Assembly (NCBI GenBank): GCA_038532735.1
Contig: JBCBAC010000012.1
Span: forward strand, 1 to 54,355
Direction: 5' to 3'
Origin: JAHTBL01 sp038532735
GTDB taxonomy: Bacteria; Pseudomonadota; Alphaproteobacteria; Rhodobacterales; Rhodobacteraceae
DNA length: 54,355 nt
Below, one piece after another: positions 18,440 to 26,382 of the stretch. The notes below the pieces were generated by a model that had not been told where the DNA came from, did not search any database, and worked only from the letters and a program-made list of their open reading frames with translations. Both the position numbers and the translations under genes were made by a program. The first letter of the stretch is position 1. Every line of letters begins with the position of its first letter.

Positions 18440-19258
18440 ATGAAAGATATGGCAGACGGCTACATCACCGAGGACGGGCGCAAGATTGGCGGCGTCATGA
18501 TGGAGATGAAGAACATCACGCTGCGCTTTGGCGGTGTGGTGGCGATCAAGGACATCTCGTTCGATATTCGCGAGGGTGAAATCCGCGCGATCATCGGGCC
18601 GAACGGGGCGGGTAAATCCTCGATGCTGAACGTGATCAGCGGGTTCTATCATCCGCAGGAGGGCGAGGTCTGGTTTCGCGGGTCTAAACGCCCCTCGATG
18701 AAGCCGTATCAGGTGGCCCAGCAGGGCATTGCGCGGACCTTCCAGAACATCGCTTTGTTCGAGGGGATGACTGTTCTGGACAACGTCATGACCGGGCGCT
18801 TGACACATATGAAAACCAATATGTTCCAGCAGGCAATCTGGTGGGGCAAGGCGCAGGCGGAGGAGACCGCACAGCGCGAAAAAGTCGAGAAAATCATCGA
18901 CTTCCTGGAAATTCAGCACATCCGCAAGACGCCTGTTGGGCGGTTGCCGTATGGCCTCAAAAAGCGGGTGGAGCTGGCCCGTGCGCTGGCGGCAGAACCC
19001 AAGCTGTTGCTACTGGACGAGCCGATGGCGGGGATGAATGTCGAAGAGAAAGAAGACATGTCGCGCTTCATTCTGGACGTGAATGATGAATTCGGCACCA
19101 CAATCGCCCTGATCGAGCATGATATGGGCGTTGTGATGGACCTGTCGGACCGCGTTGTCGTCATGGATTACGGCAAGAAAATCGGGGACGGCACGCCTGA
19201 CGAGGTGCGCAACAATCAAGCTGTGATCGACGCCTATCTGGGGGTGGCCCATGACTGA
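18440..19258 (+). CDS. ABC transporter ATP-binding protein (LivG type)
   Basis: A 272-residue ATPase of the branched-chain amino acid (HAAT) uptake class. Walker A GPNGAGKS is at residues 53-60, Walker B is LLLLDEPMAG, and the switch histidine is in IALIEHDMG. The ABC signature is LPYGLKKRVELARAL in place of LSGGQ, a variant common in the transporters that travel with acyl-CoA ligases. It follows the acyl-CoA synthetase gene by 30 bases and is 101 bases before the first permease. Confidence 0.92.
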   Translation: MKDMADGYITEDGRKIGGVMMEMKNITLRFGGVVAIKDISFDIREGEIRAIIGPNGAGKSSMLNVISGFYHPQEGEVWFRGSKRPSMKPYQVAQQGIARTFQNIALFEGMTVLDNVMTGRLTHMKTNMFQQAIWWGKAQAEETAQREKVEKIIDFLEIQHIRKTPVGRLPYGLKKRVELARALAAEPKLLLLDEPMAGMNVEEKEDMSRFILDVNDEFGTTIALIEHDMGVVMDLSDRVVVMDYGKKIGDGTPDEVRNNQAVIDAYLGVAHD

Positions 19259-19275
19259 ATTTGGCCCGCACACCG

Positions 19276-19341
19276 CGTACATTTCGCGTGCACCTGACGT
19301 ACATACCGCGTGCAGACAGCGTCCATACATTTGCCCTGCCT
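19276..19341. repeat. Tandem 22-bp repeat, two good copies and a decayed third
   Basis: CGTACAT-N2-CGCGTGCA occurs at 19276-19292 and again at 19298-19314, and a degraded copy (CGTCCAT...) starts at 19320. The three starts are exactly 22 bases apart, about two helical turns. It fills the short gap between the LivG-type gene and the first permease. Confidence 0.75.
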
Positions 19342-19359
19342 TGAGCAAAGGAGAGGCCC

Positions 19360-20355
19360 ATGCCTGATCAGTTTCTTTTCGGCGTCGAAGTTGTTTTGAA
19401 CGGCCTGATGGCGGGCGTGCTTTACGCGCTGGTGGCCCTTGGTTTCGTTTTGATTTTCAAGGCGTCCGGTATCTTCAACTATGCGCAAGGTGTGATGGCG
19501 CTGTTCGCGGCGCTGACGCTTGTGGGGATCATGGAAGGGCAGGTGCCGTTCGCGCATCTGATCAACGCTATCTTTGGGACTGATATTCACTATTTCGGTT
19601 GGAACGTGCCAGCGCTTGCCGCGATACTTTTAACCATGGTCTTGATGGTCTTCTTCGCCTGGGCGGTGAACCATTTCGTGATGCGGCATCTGGTGAACCA
19701 GGAGCCAATTATCCTCTTCATGGCGACGATTGGTCTGGCCTACTTCCTCGAAGGGGTGGGCGACCTGATGTGGGGCTCCGAGATCAAAAAGCTGGATGTG
19801 GGCTTGCCGCAGGGGGCCTCGATGTGGGTGGAGGAAAACACGGCGTTCCTTGGGTCCGAGAACTTCTTTGGCTTCTTCATCGACAAGCTGGATATGGTGG
19901 CGGCTTTGGTCGCGGCAGTGCTGGTGATCGCGCTGGTGGCGTTCGCGCAATACACCAAGCAAGGCCGGGCGATGCGGGCGGTGGCGGATGACCATCAGGC
20001 GGCGTTGTCGGTGGGCATCTCGCTCAACTTCATCTGGGTGCTGGTTTGGTCATTGGCTGGCTTCGTGGCGCTTGTCGCGGGCATCATGTGGGGGGCGAAA
20101 TCGGGTGTGCAGTTCTCGCTGAGCCTGATCGCTTTGAAGGCGCTGCCGGTGTTGATGCTGGGTGGCTTCACCTCAATCCCCGGAGCCATCGTGGGCGGGT
20201 TGATCATTGGTGTGGGCGAGAAGCTCTTTGAGTTCACCATCGGCCCCATGATCGGCGGCGCCACGGAAAACTGGTTCGCCTATGTGCTGGCGCTGCTGTT
20301 CCTCGTCTTCCGGCCGCAAGGGCTGTTTGGCGAAAAGATCATCGAGAGGGTGTGA
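19360..20355 (+). CDS. ABC transporter permease (LivH type)
   Basis: A 331-residue integral membrane permease of the branched-chain amino acid class. It has the typical start (LNGLMAGVLYALVALGFVLIFKASG), the segment GRAMRAVADDHQAALSVGI that contacts the ATPases, and a late GGFTSIPGAIVGGLIIG. A good AAAGGAGAGG ribosome site precedes the ATG. It works with the LivM-type permease 245 bases downstream, with a small membrane protein gene between them. Confidence 0.93.
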   Translation: MPDQFLFGVEVVLNGLMAGVLYALVALGFVLIFKASGIFNYAQGVMALFAALTLVGIMEGQVPFAHLINAIFGTDIHYFGWNVPALAAILLTMVLMVFFAWAVNHFVMRHLVNQEPIILFMATIGLAYFLEGVGDLMWGSEIKKLDVGLPQGASMWVEENTAFLGSENFFGFFIDKLDMVAALVAAVLVIALVAFAQYTKQGRAMRAVADDHQAALSVGISLNFIWVLVWSLAGFVALVAGIMWGAKSGVQFSLSLIALKALPVLMLGGFTSIPGAIVGGLIIGVGEKLFEFTIGPMIGGATENWFAYVLALLFLVFRPQGLFGEKIIERV

Positions 20356-20357
20356 CC

Positions 20358-20600
20358 ATGAGCAAGCTGATCGCAATTTTGAATGTCGTGGCTTGGTCCG
20401 GGTTTTGGGCCTTTGGCTATCTGGCGCTGACGGCTGATCCGGCGGAGACGGGCCAGATGGTCACCGCTCTGATCCTCGCGGCTGCGGGTGCGGGCACCGG
20501 TGTTTTCGCCTACTTCTGGCTGGTGCGGCACGCCGAGGCCAAGGGCTACGCCAAGCGGGCCAATCGCGCCCCGCGCTATGATGACGAGGAGGTCGCCTGA
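20358..20600 (+). CDS. Small two-helix membrane protein inside the transporter operon
   Basis: An 80-residue protein of unknown function. Two hydrophobic helices are visible (about residues 4-26 and 35-58) followed by a basic and then acidic tail (KGYAKRANRAPRYDDEEVA). The ATG at 20358 has GAGAGGG seven bases before it; a GTG at 20352 overlapping the permease stop is an alternative. Its own stop overlaps the ATG of the next permease (TGATG), so it is translated as part of the operon. It could be a transporter accessory subunit, but I recognise no family. Confidence 0.75.
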   Translation: MSKLIAILNVVAWSGFWAFGYLALTADPAETGQMVTALILAAAGAGTGVFAYFWLVRHAEAKGYAKRANRAPRYDDEEVA

Positions 20601-21676
20601 TGTTTTACCGTGAGGCAGGTGATTTCAAGACTTCCTATGTGGATGACAGCCAGACCTTTCCCATCGCGTTTGATCGCTACCGCTATTACTTCGTGCTGGT
20701 CGTGGCCTTCGGGATCATTCCGTTCATCATTAACGACTACTGGGCCAATGCGGTTATGGTGCCCTTCCTGATCTACGCGATTGCGGCGATTGGGTTGAAC
20801 ATCCTGACGGGCTATTGTGGGCAAGTGTCGCTGGGTACCGGTGGCTTCATGGCGGTGGGCGGATACGCTTGCTACAAGCTGATGACGGCGTTTCCGGATG
20901 TGTCGATCATGATTCATCTGCTGCTGGCGGGGTTCATCACGGCGGGCGTTGGTGTGCTGTTTGGCCTGCCATCTTTGCGCATCAAAGGGTTCTATCTGGC
21001 AGTCGCGACGCTGGCCGCGCAGTTCTTTCTTGTGTGGCTTTTCAATAAGGTGCCGTGGTTCTACAACTACTCGGCTTCGGGCCAGATTTCTGCGCCGGAA
21101 CGGTTTGTGTTCGGCGTGCCGGTGACGGGGCCGAATGTAGAGGCTTGGGCGAAATACCTCGTCTGTCTGGTCTTCGTGACCTTCTGTGCCTGGCTTGCCC
21201 GCAACCTGACACGCGGCACGATTGGGCGGTCTTGGATGGCGATCCGGGATATGGATATCGCGGCAGAGATCATCGGGGTGAACCCACTGAAGGCCAAGCT
21301 CACGGCGTTTGCGGTAAGTTCCTTCTTTATCGGGATCGCAGGGGCGTTGCTGTTCGCGGTCTATCTGGGCGCGGTCGAAGTGGGTGAGGCCTACGGGATC
21401 AACAAGTCGTTCCTTGTGCTCTTTATGATCATCATTGGTGGGCTGGGGTCGATCTTCGGCAGCTTTGCGGGGGCGGCGTTCATGGTGCTTTTGCCGGTGC
21501 TGTTGAAGAACGTGCTTGTGGGCGGTCTGGGATGGGACACGGCGCTGGCGACGCATTTTGAATTTGTGATCGTGGGCGCTTTGATCATCATCTTCCTGAT
21601 TGCCGAGCCGCACGGGCTGGCGCAGCTTTGGAAGCTGGCAAAGGAGAAGTTACGACTCTGGCCATTCCCGCATTGA
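20600..21676 (+). CDS. ABC transporter permease (LivM type)
   Basis: A 358-residue inner-membrane permease of the branched-chain amino acid class, with LNILTGYCGQVSLGTGGFMAVGGY, RSWMAIRDMDIAAEIIGVN (ATPase contact loop) and GGLGSIFGSFAGAAFMV. It starts one base inside the stop of the small membrane protein gene. An unusually long N-terminal part (about 30 residues) precedes the first membrane helix. Confidence 0.93.
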   Translation: MFYREAGDFKTSYVDDSQTFPIAFDRYRYYFVLVVAFGIIPFIINDYWANAVMVPFLIYAIAAIGLNILTGYCGQVSLGTGGFMAVGGYACYKLMTAFPDVSIMIHLLLAGFITAGVGVLFGLPSLRIKGFYLAVATLAAQFFLVWLFNKVPWFYNYSASGQISAPERFVFGVPVTGPNVEAWAKYLVCLVFVTFCAWLARNLTRGTIGRSWMAIRDMDIAAEIIGVNPLKAKLTAFAVSSFFIGIAGALLFAVYLGAVEVGEAYGINKSFLVLFMIIIGGLGSIFGSFAGAAFMVLLPVLLKNVLVGGLGWDTALATHFEFVIVGALIIIFLIAEPHGLAQLWKLAKEKLRLWPFPH

Positions 21677-21689
21677 CGGGGGTGACCGT

Positions 21690-21751
21690 GTCCCGGGCCT
21701 GACCCGGGACCTTGAAGAATTTGGCGCGAGGCCCCGGATCAGGTCCGGGGC
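21690..21751. repeat. Pair of REP-like palindromes in opposite orientation
   Basis: First unit: arms GTCCCGGG (21690-21697) and CCCGGGAC (21703-21710) around CCTGA. Second unit: arms GCCCCGGA (21731-21738) and TCCGGGGC (21744-21751) around TCAGG. The two loops are reverse complements, so this is an inverted pair of related elements, 20 bases apart. It separates the permease gene from the substrate-binding protein gene. Confidence 0.8.
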
Positions 21752-21822
21752 GGGCGCGTCACACATCAGATCGGGGCACACCCCGGCGCATATCAACCGA
21801 GTTCCTTAGGGAGGAAACAACG

Positions 21823-23112
21823 ATGAAAAAGAGAATAGCTTCAATGGCAGTGGCCGCTGTGATGGCGGCAAGCCCTGTGCTGGCGGATCTTGTGTTCCCG
21901 TCGCTCAGCTACCGGACAGGCCCTTACGCGGCGGGCGGTATCCCGTTTGCGGATGGTTATGCCGATTACTTCACGCTGCTCAATGAGCGTGACGGTGGTA
22001 TCGGCGGCGTGATGACCCGCGTGATCGAATGCGAGACAGGCTATAACACCGAGAAGGGTGTGGAATGCTACGAGGCGACGAAAGGCGAAGGCTCGCTGGT
22101 GTATCAGCCGCTCTCCACCGGCATCACCTACCAGCTGATCCCGAAAGTGGAGGCCGACGGTATCCCGCTTCATACGATGGGCTATGGCCGGACCTCGGCT
22201 GCGAACGGCAAAGTCTTCAACAACGTCTTCAACTATCCTGCGAACTACTGGGATGGGGCGTCGATTGCGATCAAGCACCTGCTGGATGAGAACGGTGGGG
22301 ATCTGAGCGGCAAGAAAATCTCGCTCATCTATCACAACTCTGCCTATGGCAAGGAGCCTATTCGCACGCTGGAGGAGCTGTCCTCCAAGCACGGGTATGA
22401 GCTGACGACGATTGCTGTGGACCACCCCGGTCAGGAGCAGAAATCGCAGTGGCTGCAAATCCGCCGTGAGCGCCCCGATTACGTGATCATGTGGGGCTGG
22501 GGTGTGATGAACCAGGTCGCCATTCAGGAAGCCGCCAATATCCGCTTCCCGATGGAGAACTTCATCGGCGTCTGGTGGTCCGGTTCTGAGAATGACGTGC
22601 TGCCTGCGGGTGACGCGGCCAATGGCTACAAGTCGCTGAACATGCACAATATCGGTACGGATTACCCGATCTACGCCGATCTGCAGCAATATGTGATCGA
22701 CGCGGGCAAGGCTGCCGGTGCAGGCGATCAGGTGGGCACGGTGCTGTATAACCGCGGCTTCTATGCGGCGATGCTGGCGGCTGAGGCTGCTAAGAAAGCG
22801 CAGGAAATCCATGGTGAGGCCGAGATTACGCCTGCGATGATGCGCGATGGTATGGCAGCACTTGAGATCACTGAAGAGAAAATGGCCGAGCTGGGTATGC
22901 CCAACTTTGGTCCTGCCTTCAGTGTCTCTTGCGAGAACCATGGTGGATCTGGCCAAGGCAAGATTCAGCAGTGGGATGCCTCCGCACAGCAGTGGAACAT
23001 CATCACTGATTGGATCGATTCTGACAAAGACGTCATCCAGCCGCTGATCATGGAAGACTCGGAGGCTTTTGCTGCCGAGAACAACATCACGCCCGGCTGC
23101 GCAGACAGCTAA
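21823..23112 (+). CDS. ABC transporter substrate-binding protein (branched-chain amino acid class)
   Basis: A 429-residue periplasmic binding protein (Leu/Ile/Val-binding fold) with a signal peptide (MKKRIASMAVAAVMAASPVLA). The start at 21823 has GGGAGG before it; the open frame upstream runs through the palindromic repeats and is not coding. Sequence such as YADYFTLLNERDGGIGG and NMHNIGTDYP is like the binding proteins found with acyl-CoA ligase genes rather than classical LivJ. It defines the substrate of the transporter, which is probably an organic or aromatic acid (inference from the flanking ligases). Confidence 0.9.
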   Translation: MKKRIASMAVAAVMAASPVLADLVFPSLSYRTGPYAAGGIPFADGYADYFTLLNERDGGIGGVMTRVIECETGYNTEKGVECYEATKGEGSLVYQPLSTGITYQLIPKVEADGIPLHTMGYGRTSAANGKVFNNVFNYPANYWDGASIAIKHLLDENGGDLSGKKISLIYHNSAYGKEPIRTLEELSSKHGYELTTIAVDHPGQEQKSQWLQIRRERPDYVIMWGWGVMNQVAIQEAANIRFPMENFIGVWWSGSENDVLPAGDAANGYKSLNMHNIGTDYPIYADLQQYVIDAGKAAGAGDQVGTVLYNRGFYAAMLAAEAAKKAQEIHGEAEITPAMMRDGMAALEITEEKMAELGMPNFGPAFSVSCENHGGSGQGKIQQWDASAQQWNIITDWIDSDKDVIQPLIMEDSEAFAAENNITPGCADS

Positions 23113-23119
23113 GATGAGA

Positions 23120-23149
23120 GCCCCGGTCCGCTTGAGGGCGGGCCGGGGC
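23120..23149. other. GC-rich hairpin between binding protein and LivF-type genes
   Basis: A 12-bp stem (23120-23131 with 23138-23149, one G-T pair) closes a six-base loop. The tail GGATATTTTCGCAAAGGTGAAAG follows. There is no T run right after the stem. It may act as a transcript stabiliser or weak attenuator; the hairpin plus tail resembles GC-rich intergenic repeats common in Rhodobacterales. Confidence 0.6.
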
Positions 23150-23179
23150 ATTTGGATATTTTCGCAAAGGTGAAAGCCC

Positions 23180-24004
23180 ATGCTGGACGCCGGAAAAACC
23201 GAAGAGACGCTTCTTGAGGTCAACAATATCGAGGTGATCTATAATCACGTGATCCTCGTGTTGAAGGGCGTGAGCCTGACTGTACCCAAGGGCGGGATCA
23301 CCGCGCTTTTGGGGGGCAATGGCGCGGGCAAGACGACGACGTTGAAGGCGGTGTCGAACCTTTTGCATTCGGAGCGGGGCGAGGTCACCAAAGGTTCGAT
23401 CACTTATCGTGGATCGCCGGTTCAGGACAGCTCTCCGTCTGATCTGGTGAAGCGCGGCGTTATTCAGGTGATGGAAGGCCGCCATTGTTTTGAGCATCTG
23501 ACCGTTGAAGAAAACCTGCTGACCGGCGCCTATACGCGGCGCGACGGGCGCGGGGCGGTCGATGCGGATCTGGACATGGTCTATACCTATTTCCCGCGCT
23601 TGAAAGAACGGCGGAAGTCGCAGGCGGGTTATACCTCGGGCGGGGAACAGCAGATGTGCGCCATTGGCCGCGCGCTGATGAGCCGGCCGGAGACGATCCT
23701 GCTTGATGAGCCCTCGATGGGGCTTGCGCCTCAATTGGTGGAGGAGATTTTCGGGATCGTGAAGAGCCTGAATGAGCAGGAGGGTGTGAGTTTTCTTCTG
23801 GCCGAGCAGAACACCAATGTGGCGCTGCGCTTTGCCCATTACGGCTACATTCTGGAAAGCGGGCGCGTGGTGATGGACGGCCCGGCGGCAGAGCTGCGTG
23901 AGAACCCCGATGTGAAGGAGTTCTATCTGGGCATGAGCGATGAGGGGCGCAAATCGTTCCGCGATGTGCGCTCGTATCGGCGGCGTAAGCGGTGGCTGAG
24001 CTGA
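23180..24004 (+). CDS. ABC transporter ATP-binding protein (LivF type)
   Basis: A 274-residue ATPase, the second one of the transporter. Walker A is GGNGAGKTT, the signature SGGEQQMCAIGRAL is close to canonical, Walker B is ILLDEPSMGLAP, and the switch region is LLAEQNTN. It starts with an ATG at 23180 after GGTGAAAG. The following small gene starts inside its stop codon (TGATG). Confidence 0.93.
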   Translation: MLDAGKTEETLLEVNNIEVIYNHVILVLKGVSLTVPKGGITALLGGNGAGKTTTLKAVSNLLHSERGEVTKGSITYRGSPVQDSSPSDLVKRGVIQVMEGRHCFEHLTVEENLLTGAYTRRDGRGAVDADLDMVYTYFPRLKERRKSQAGYTSGGEQQMCAIGRALMSRPETILLDEPSMGLAPQLVEEIFGIVKSLNEQEGVSFLLAEQNTNVALRFAHYGYILESGRVVMDGPAAELRENPDVKEFYLGMSDEGRKSFRDVRSYRRRKRWLS

Positions 24005-24303
24005 TGGACAAGGTCGCCTGTCGCACCCCGGCTGAGGGGCGCGACGGCGTGACCAATATTCCGAAATGGAAATACGATTTGATCGCGGAGGCCATTCGGG
24101 CGGAGTTGGCGGATGGCCCTGTCCGCATGTCAGAGATGAAGGCGCGACTTGAAGCGCGTATTCCGGCGACGGAGCGCGCGGCGCTTGGATCGCTTGGCTG
24201 GCATCTGACGACCGTCAAACTGGAGATGGAAGTGCGCGGGGAATTGATCCGCGTTGCAGGCAAAGGGCCGCAAGTGATCTCACTGAGCGAGGATGTTCGA
24301 TGA
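24004..24303 (+). CDS. Conserved-looking small protein of unknown function
   Basis: A 99-residue soluble protein between the LivF-type gene and the second ligase, overlapping both (TGATG at the start, ATGA at the end). The middle (KWKYDLIAEAIRAEL, SEMKARLEARI, LGSLGWHLTTVKLEME) looks helical and could be a small winged-helix or helical bundle, followed by ELIRVAGKGPQ, which could be a beta wing. I do not recognise the family. Tight coupling says it belongs with the transport/activation system. Confidence 0.72.
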   Translation: MDKVACRTPAEGRDGVTNIPKWKYDLIAEAIRAELADGPVRMSEMKARLEARIPATERAALGSLGWHLTTVKLEMEVRGELIRVAGKGPQVISLSEDVR

Positions 24304-25448
24304 CCCATTACGACAGTTTGGAAACGCGCAGTGCGGATCAGCGAGAGGCGGATCAGCTTGAGGCGCTGAATGGGCTTCTGGATGCGCCCTTGGGGGCATT
24401 GTCGGAGCTGGCGGCGCTGCCTGTGTTTCGCAAGTCTGAGTTGGCCGAGAAGCAGAAGGCGACGCCTCCCTTCGGGGGGATGGTGGTGCGCAATGCGTCC
24501 CATGTGTTCCAGTCGCCGGGGCCGATCTATGAGCCCGGTGGCAACAGCCACGACTGGTGGCGGTTCGGGCGGTTTTTGCATGCGCTGGGCGTGGGTCAGG
24601 GTGACGTGGTGCAAAACTGCTTCGGCTATCATCTGACGCCTGCGGGTACGATGTTTGAGAACGGCGCTCATGCGGTGGGAGCCACGGTCTTGCCCGCGGG
24701 GACGGGTCAGACTGCATTGCAGGTTGAGGCCGCAGCGGCGGTCGGGGCCAGCGTCTATGCAGGCACGCCGGATTACCTGAAGGTGATCCTTGAGAAGGCG
24801 GACGAGATGGGCGTGTCATTGGGGATGACCAAAGCTGCTGTTTCGGGTGGGGCGCTGTTTCCGTCGCTCCGTGAAGGCTATGCGGATCGCGGGATCACAT
24901 GCCGTCAGTGCTACGCGACAGCTGATCTTGGGCATATCGCTTATGAAAGCGAGGCGATGGAGGGCATGATCGTGGATGAGCATGTCATTGTTGAGATCGT
25001 GACGCCCGGCACAGGTGATCCGGTGGCTGAAGGCGAAGTGGGCGAGGTTGTGGTAACGGCGCTGAATGCCGATTACCCGCTTATTCGGTTTGCGACCGGC
25101 GATATGAGTGCCTTGATGGCAGGGGAAAGCCCCTGTGGGCGCACGAATATGCGCATCAAGGGCTGGATGGGGCGCGCGGATCAGACGACCAAGATCAAAG
25201 GGATGTTTGTGCGGCCTGAGCAGGTTGCGGCTTTCGTCAAAGCGCATCCGGAGGTGAGCCGCGCGCGGGTGATTGCCAGCCGGGACGGCGATGCGGATGT
25301 GATGACGGTACGGGTGGAAAGCCCCGGTGGGGAGTATGCAAGCGCTGTGCAGGATATGCTGAAGCTGAAAGGTGTGGTGGAGGTCGTTGCCCCGGGCAGC
25401 CTGCCTGCGGACGGCGTTCTGATCGAGGATCAACGCAGCTACGACTAG
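24300..25448 (+). CDS. PaaK-like adenylate-forming ligase (phenylacetate-CoA ligase family)
   Basis: A 382-residue member of the phenylacetate-CoA ligase family, shorter than the usual 430 or so residues. Recognisable parts are QNCFGYHLTPAG, the AGTPDYL segment, QCYATADLGHIAYE (adenine region) and the C-terminal hinge MGRADQTTKIKGMFVRPEQV. It probably activates an aromatic or other organic acid to its CoA ester. It is the last gene of the cluster and overlaps the preceding small gene by ATGA. Together with the first ligase at 16439 it frames the transporter genes. Confidence 0.88.
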   Translation: MTHYDSLETRSADQREADQLEALNGLLDAPLGALSELAALPVFRKSELAEKQKATPPFGGMVVRNASHVFQSPGPIYEPGGNSHDWWRFGRFLHALGVGQGDVVQNCFGYHLTPAGTMFENGAHAVGATVLPAGTGQTALQVEAAAAVGASVYAGTPDYLKVILEKADEMGVSLGMTKAAVSGGALFPSLREGYADRGITCRQCYATADLGHIAYESEAMEGMIVDEHVIVEIVTPGTGDPVAEGEVGEVVVTALNADYPLIRFATGDMSALMAGESPCGRTNMRIKGWMGRADQTTKIKGMFVRPEQVAAFVKAHPEVSRARVIASRDGDADVMTVRVESPGGEYASAVQDMLKLKGVVEVVAPGSLPADGVLIEDQRSYD

Positions 25449-25474
25449 GGCTTGATTTCACGGCGCTTCGCTAT

Positions 25475-25496
25475 CATATTCTTAAAAACGAATATG
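25475..25496. promoter_or_regulatory. SqrR/BigR-type operator (ATTC-N8-GAAT)
   Basis: CATATTC (25475-25481) and GAATATG (25490-25496) form a perfect inverted repeat with an 8-base spacer, matching the ATTC-N8-GAAT motif known for the sulfide/persulfide repressor SqrR and its BigR relatives. TTGATT (25452-25457) followed after 17 bases by CATATT would be a promoter whose -10 overlaps the left arm, so binding would block transcription of the sulfur genes that start at 25510. The regulator gene is not in the window. Confidence 0.75.
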
Positions 25497-25509
25497 AATA
25501 GAGCTGCAG

Positions 25510-25941
25510 ATGGAAACGAGTTTCACGCCTTTGATGTCTTTAGCCGGTGGCGCGCTGATCGGCCTTTCGGCGGTGCTTTTGATGGCCACGCTTGGGCGGA
25601 TCATGGGGGCGACTGGTGTCCTGACCGGCGTGATCCTGCCCTATAGCTGGAGCGACTGGAGTTGGCGCGCTGCGGTCCTGGCGGGCGTGATCTCGGCCCC
25701 AGTTTTGGCGGCTGTGATCACCGGGTTTCGGCCAGAGATTTCCATGCCAGGAACGCCGCTGATGCTGGTCGTGGGCGGGCTGATCGTGGGCGTGGGCGTC
25801 ACCTACGGGGCGGGATGCACGTCAGGGCACGGGGTCTGCGGGAACGCGCGGCTCTCCCCCCGATCGTTGGTGGCGACGGGTGTCTTTATGGTGGCAACTG
25901 CGGTGACGGTCTTTGTCATCCGCCACGTGGTTGGAGGCTAG
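25510..25941 (+). CDS. YeeE/YedE half-size transporter protein, first half
   Basis: A 143-residue membrane protein, half the size of classic YeeE/YedE thiosulfate transporters. It has about four hydrophobic segments and the family cysteine motif GAGCTSGHGVCGNARLSPRS, thought to handle sulfur through reactive cysteines. The second half follows three bases later, and a persulfide dioxygenase gene follows that. The arrangement matches PmpA/PmpB-type pairs that are controlled by BigR-like repressors. Confidence 0.9.
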   Translation: METSFTPLMSLAGGALIGLSAVLLMATLGRIMGATGVLTGVILPYSWSDWSWRAAVLAGVISAPVLAAVITGFRPEISMPGTPLMLVVGGLIVGVGVTYGAGCTSGHGVCGNARLSPRSLVATGVFMVATAVTVFVIRHVVGG

Positions 25942-25944
25942 GCG

Positions 25945-26370
25945 ATGCGTTTGGTTCTGGGCTATCTGGTCGGGCTGATCTTCGGCACGGGCATCCTGAT
26001 CTCAGGCATGGCGAACCCGGCGAAGGTGCTGAACTTCTTCGATATCTTCGGCACATGGGATCCAAGCCTTGCCTTTGTGATGGGTGGTGCGCTGGCGGTG
26101 ACCTTCTTGGGCTATCGCTTTGTCTTGCGCAGAACAGCGCCTGTGGGGGATGCGAAATTCCACTTGCCCAGCAAGCGCGATATCGACCTGCCGCTGGTTG
26201 CGGGCTCTGCCACATTTGGTGTGGGTTGGGGCATTGCGGGGTTCTGCCCGGGCGGGGCTTTGCCTGCCTTGGGGACGGGCAATACCGCTGTCCTGATTTT
26301 CGTTGCCGCGCTGGTCATGGGCATCTGGGCGGCGCGCTTTGCGCAGCGGCGTGTTCTGGCAACTGCATAA
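25945..26370 (+). CDS. YeeE/YedE half-size transporter protein, second half (DUF6691-like)
   Basis: A 141-residue membrane protein with about four hydrophobic segments and the conserved GFCPGGALPALGTG, whose cysteine matches the second sulfur-relay motif of full-length YeeE proteins. It lies directly after its partner and 12 bases before the persulfide dioxygenase gene. The two halves probably assemble to move sulfane-sulfur compounds across the inner membrane; the direction is not evident. Confidence 0.9.
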   Translation: MRLVLGYLVGLIFGTGILISGMANPAKVLNFFDIFGTWDPSLAFVMGGALAVTFLGYRFVLRRTAPVGDAKFHLPSKRDIDLPLVAGSATFGVGWGIAGFCPGGALPALGTGNTAVLIFVAALVMGIWAARFAQRRVLATA

Positions 26371-26382
26371 GGGAGAGACGTG

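Noticed and set aside
21841..23226. A 461-codon open frame on the minus strand
   Set aside because: It mirrors the substrate-binding protein gene, whose signal peptide and family features are clear. The antisense product has an unnatural Arg/His-rich composition.
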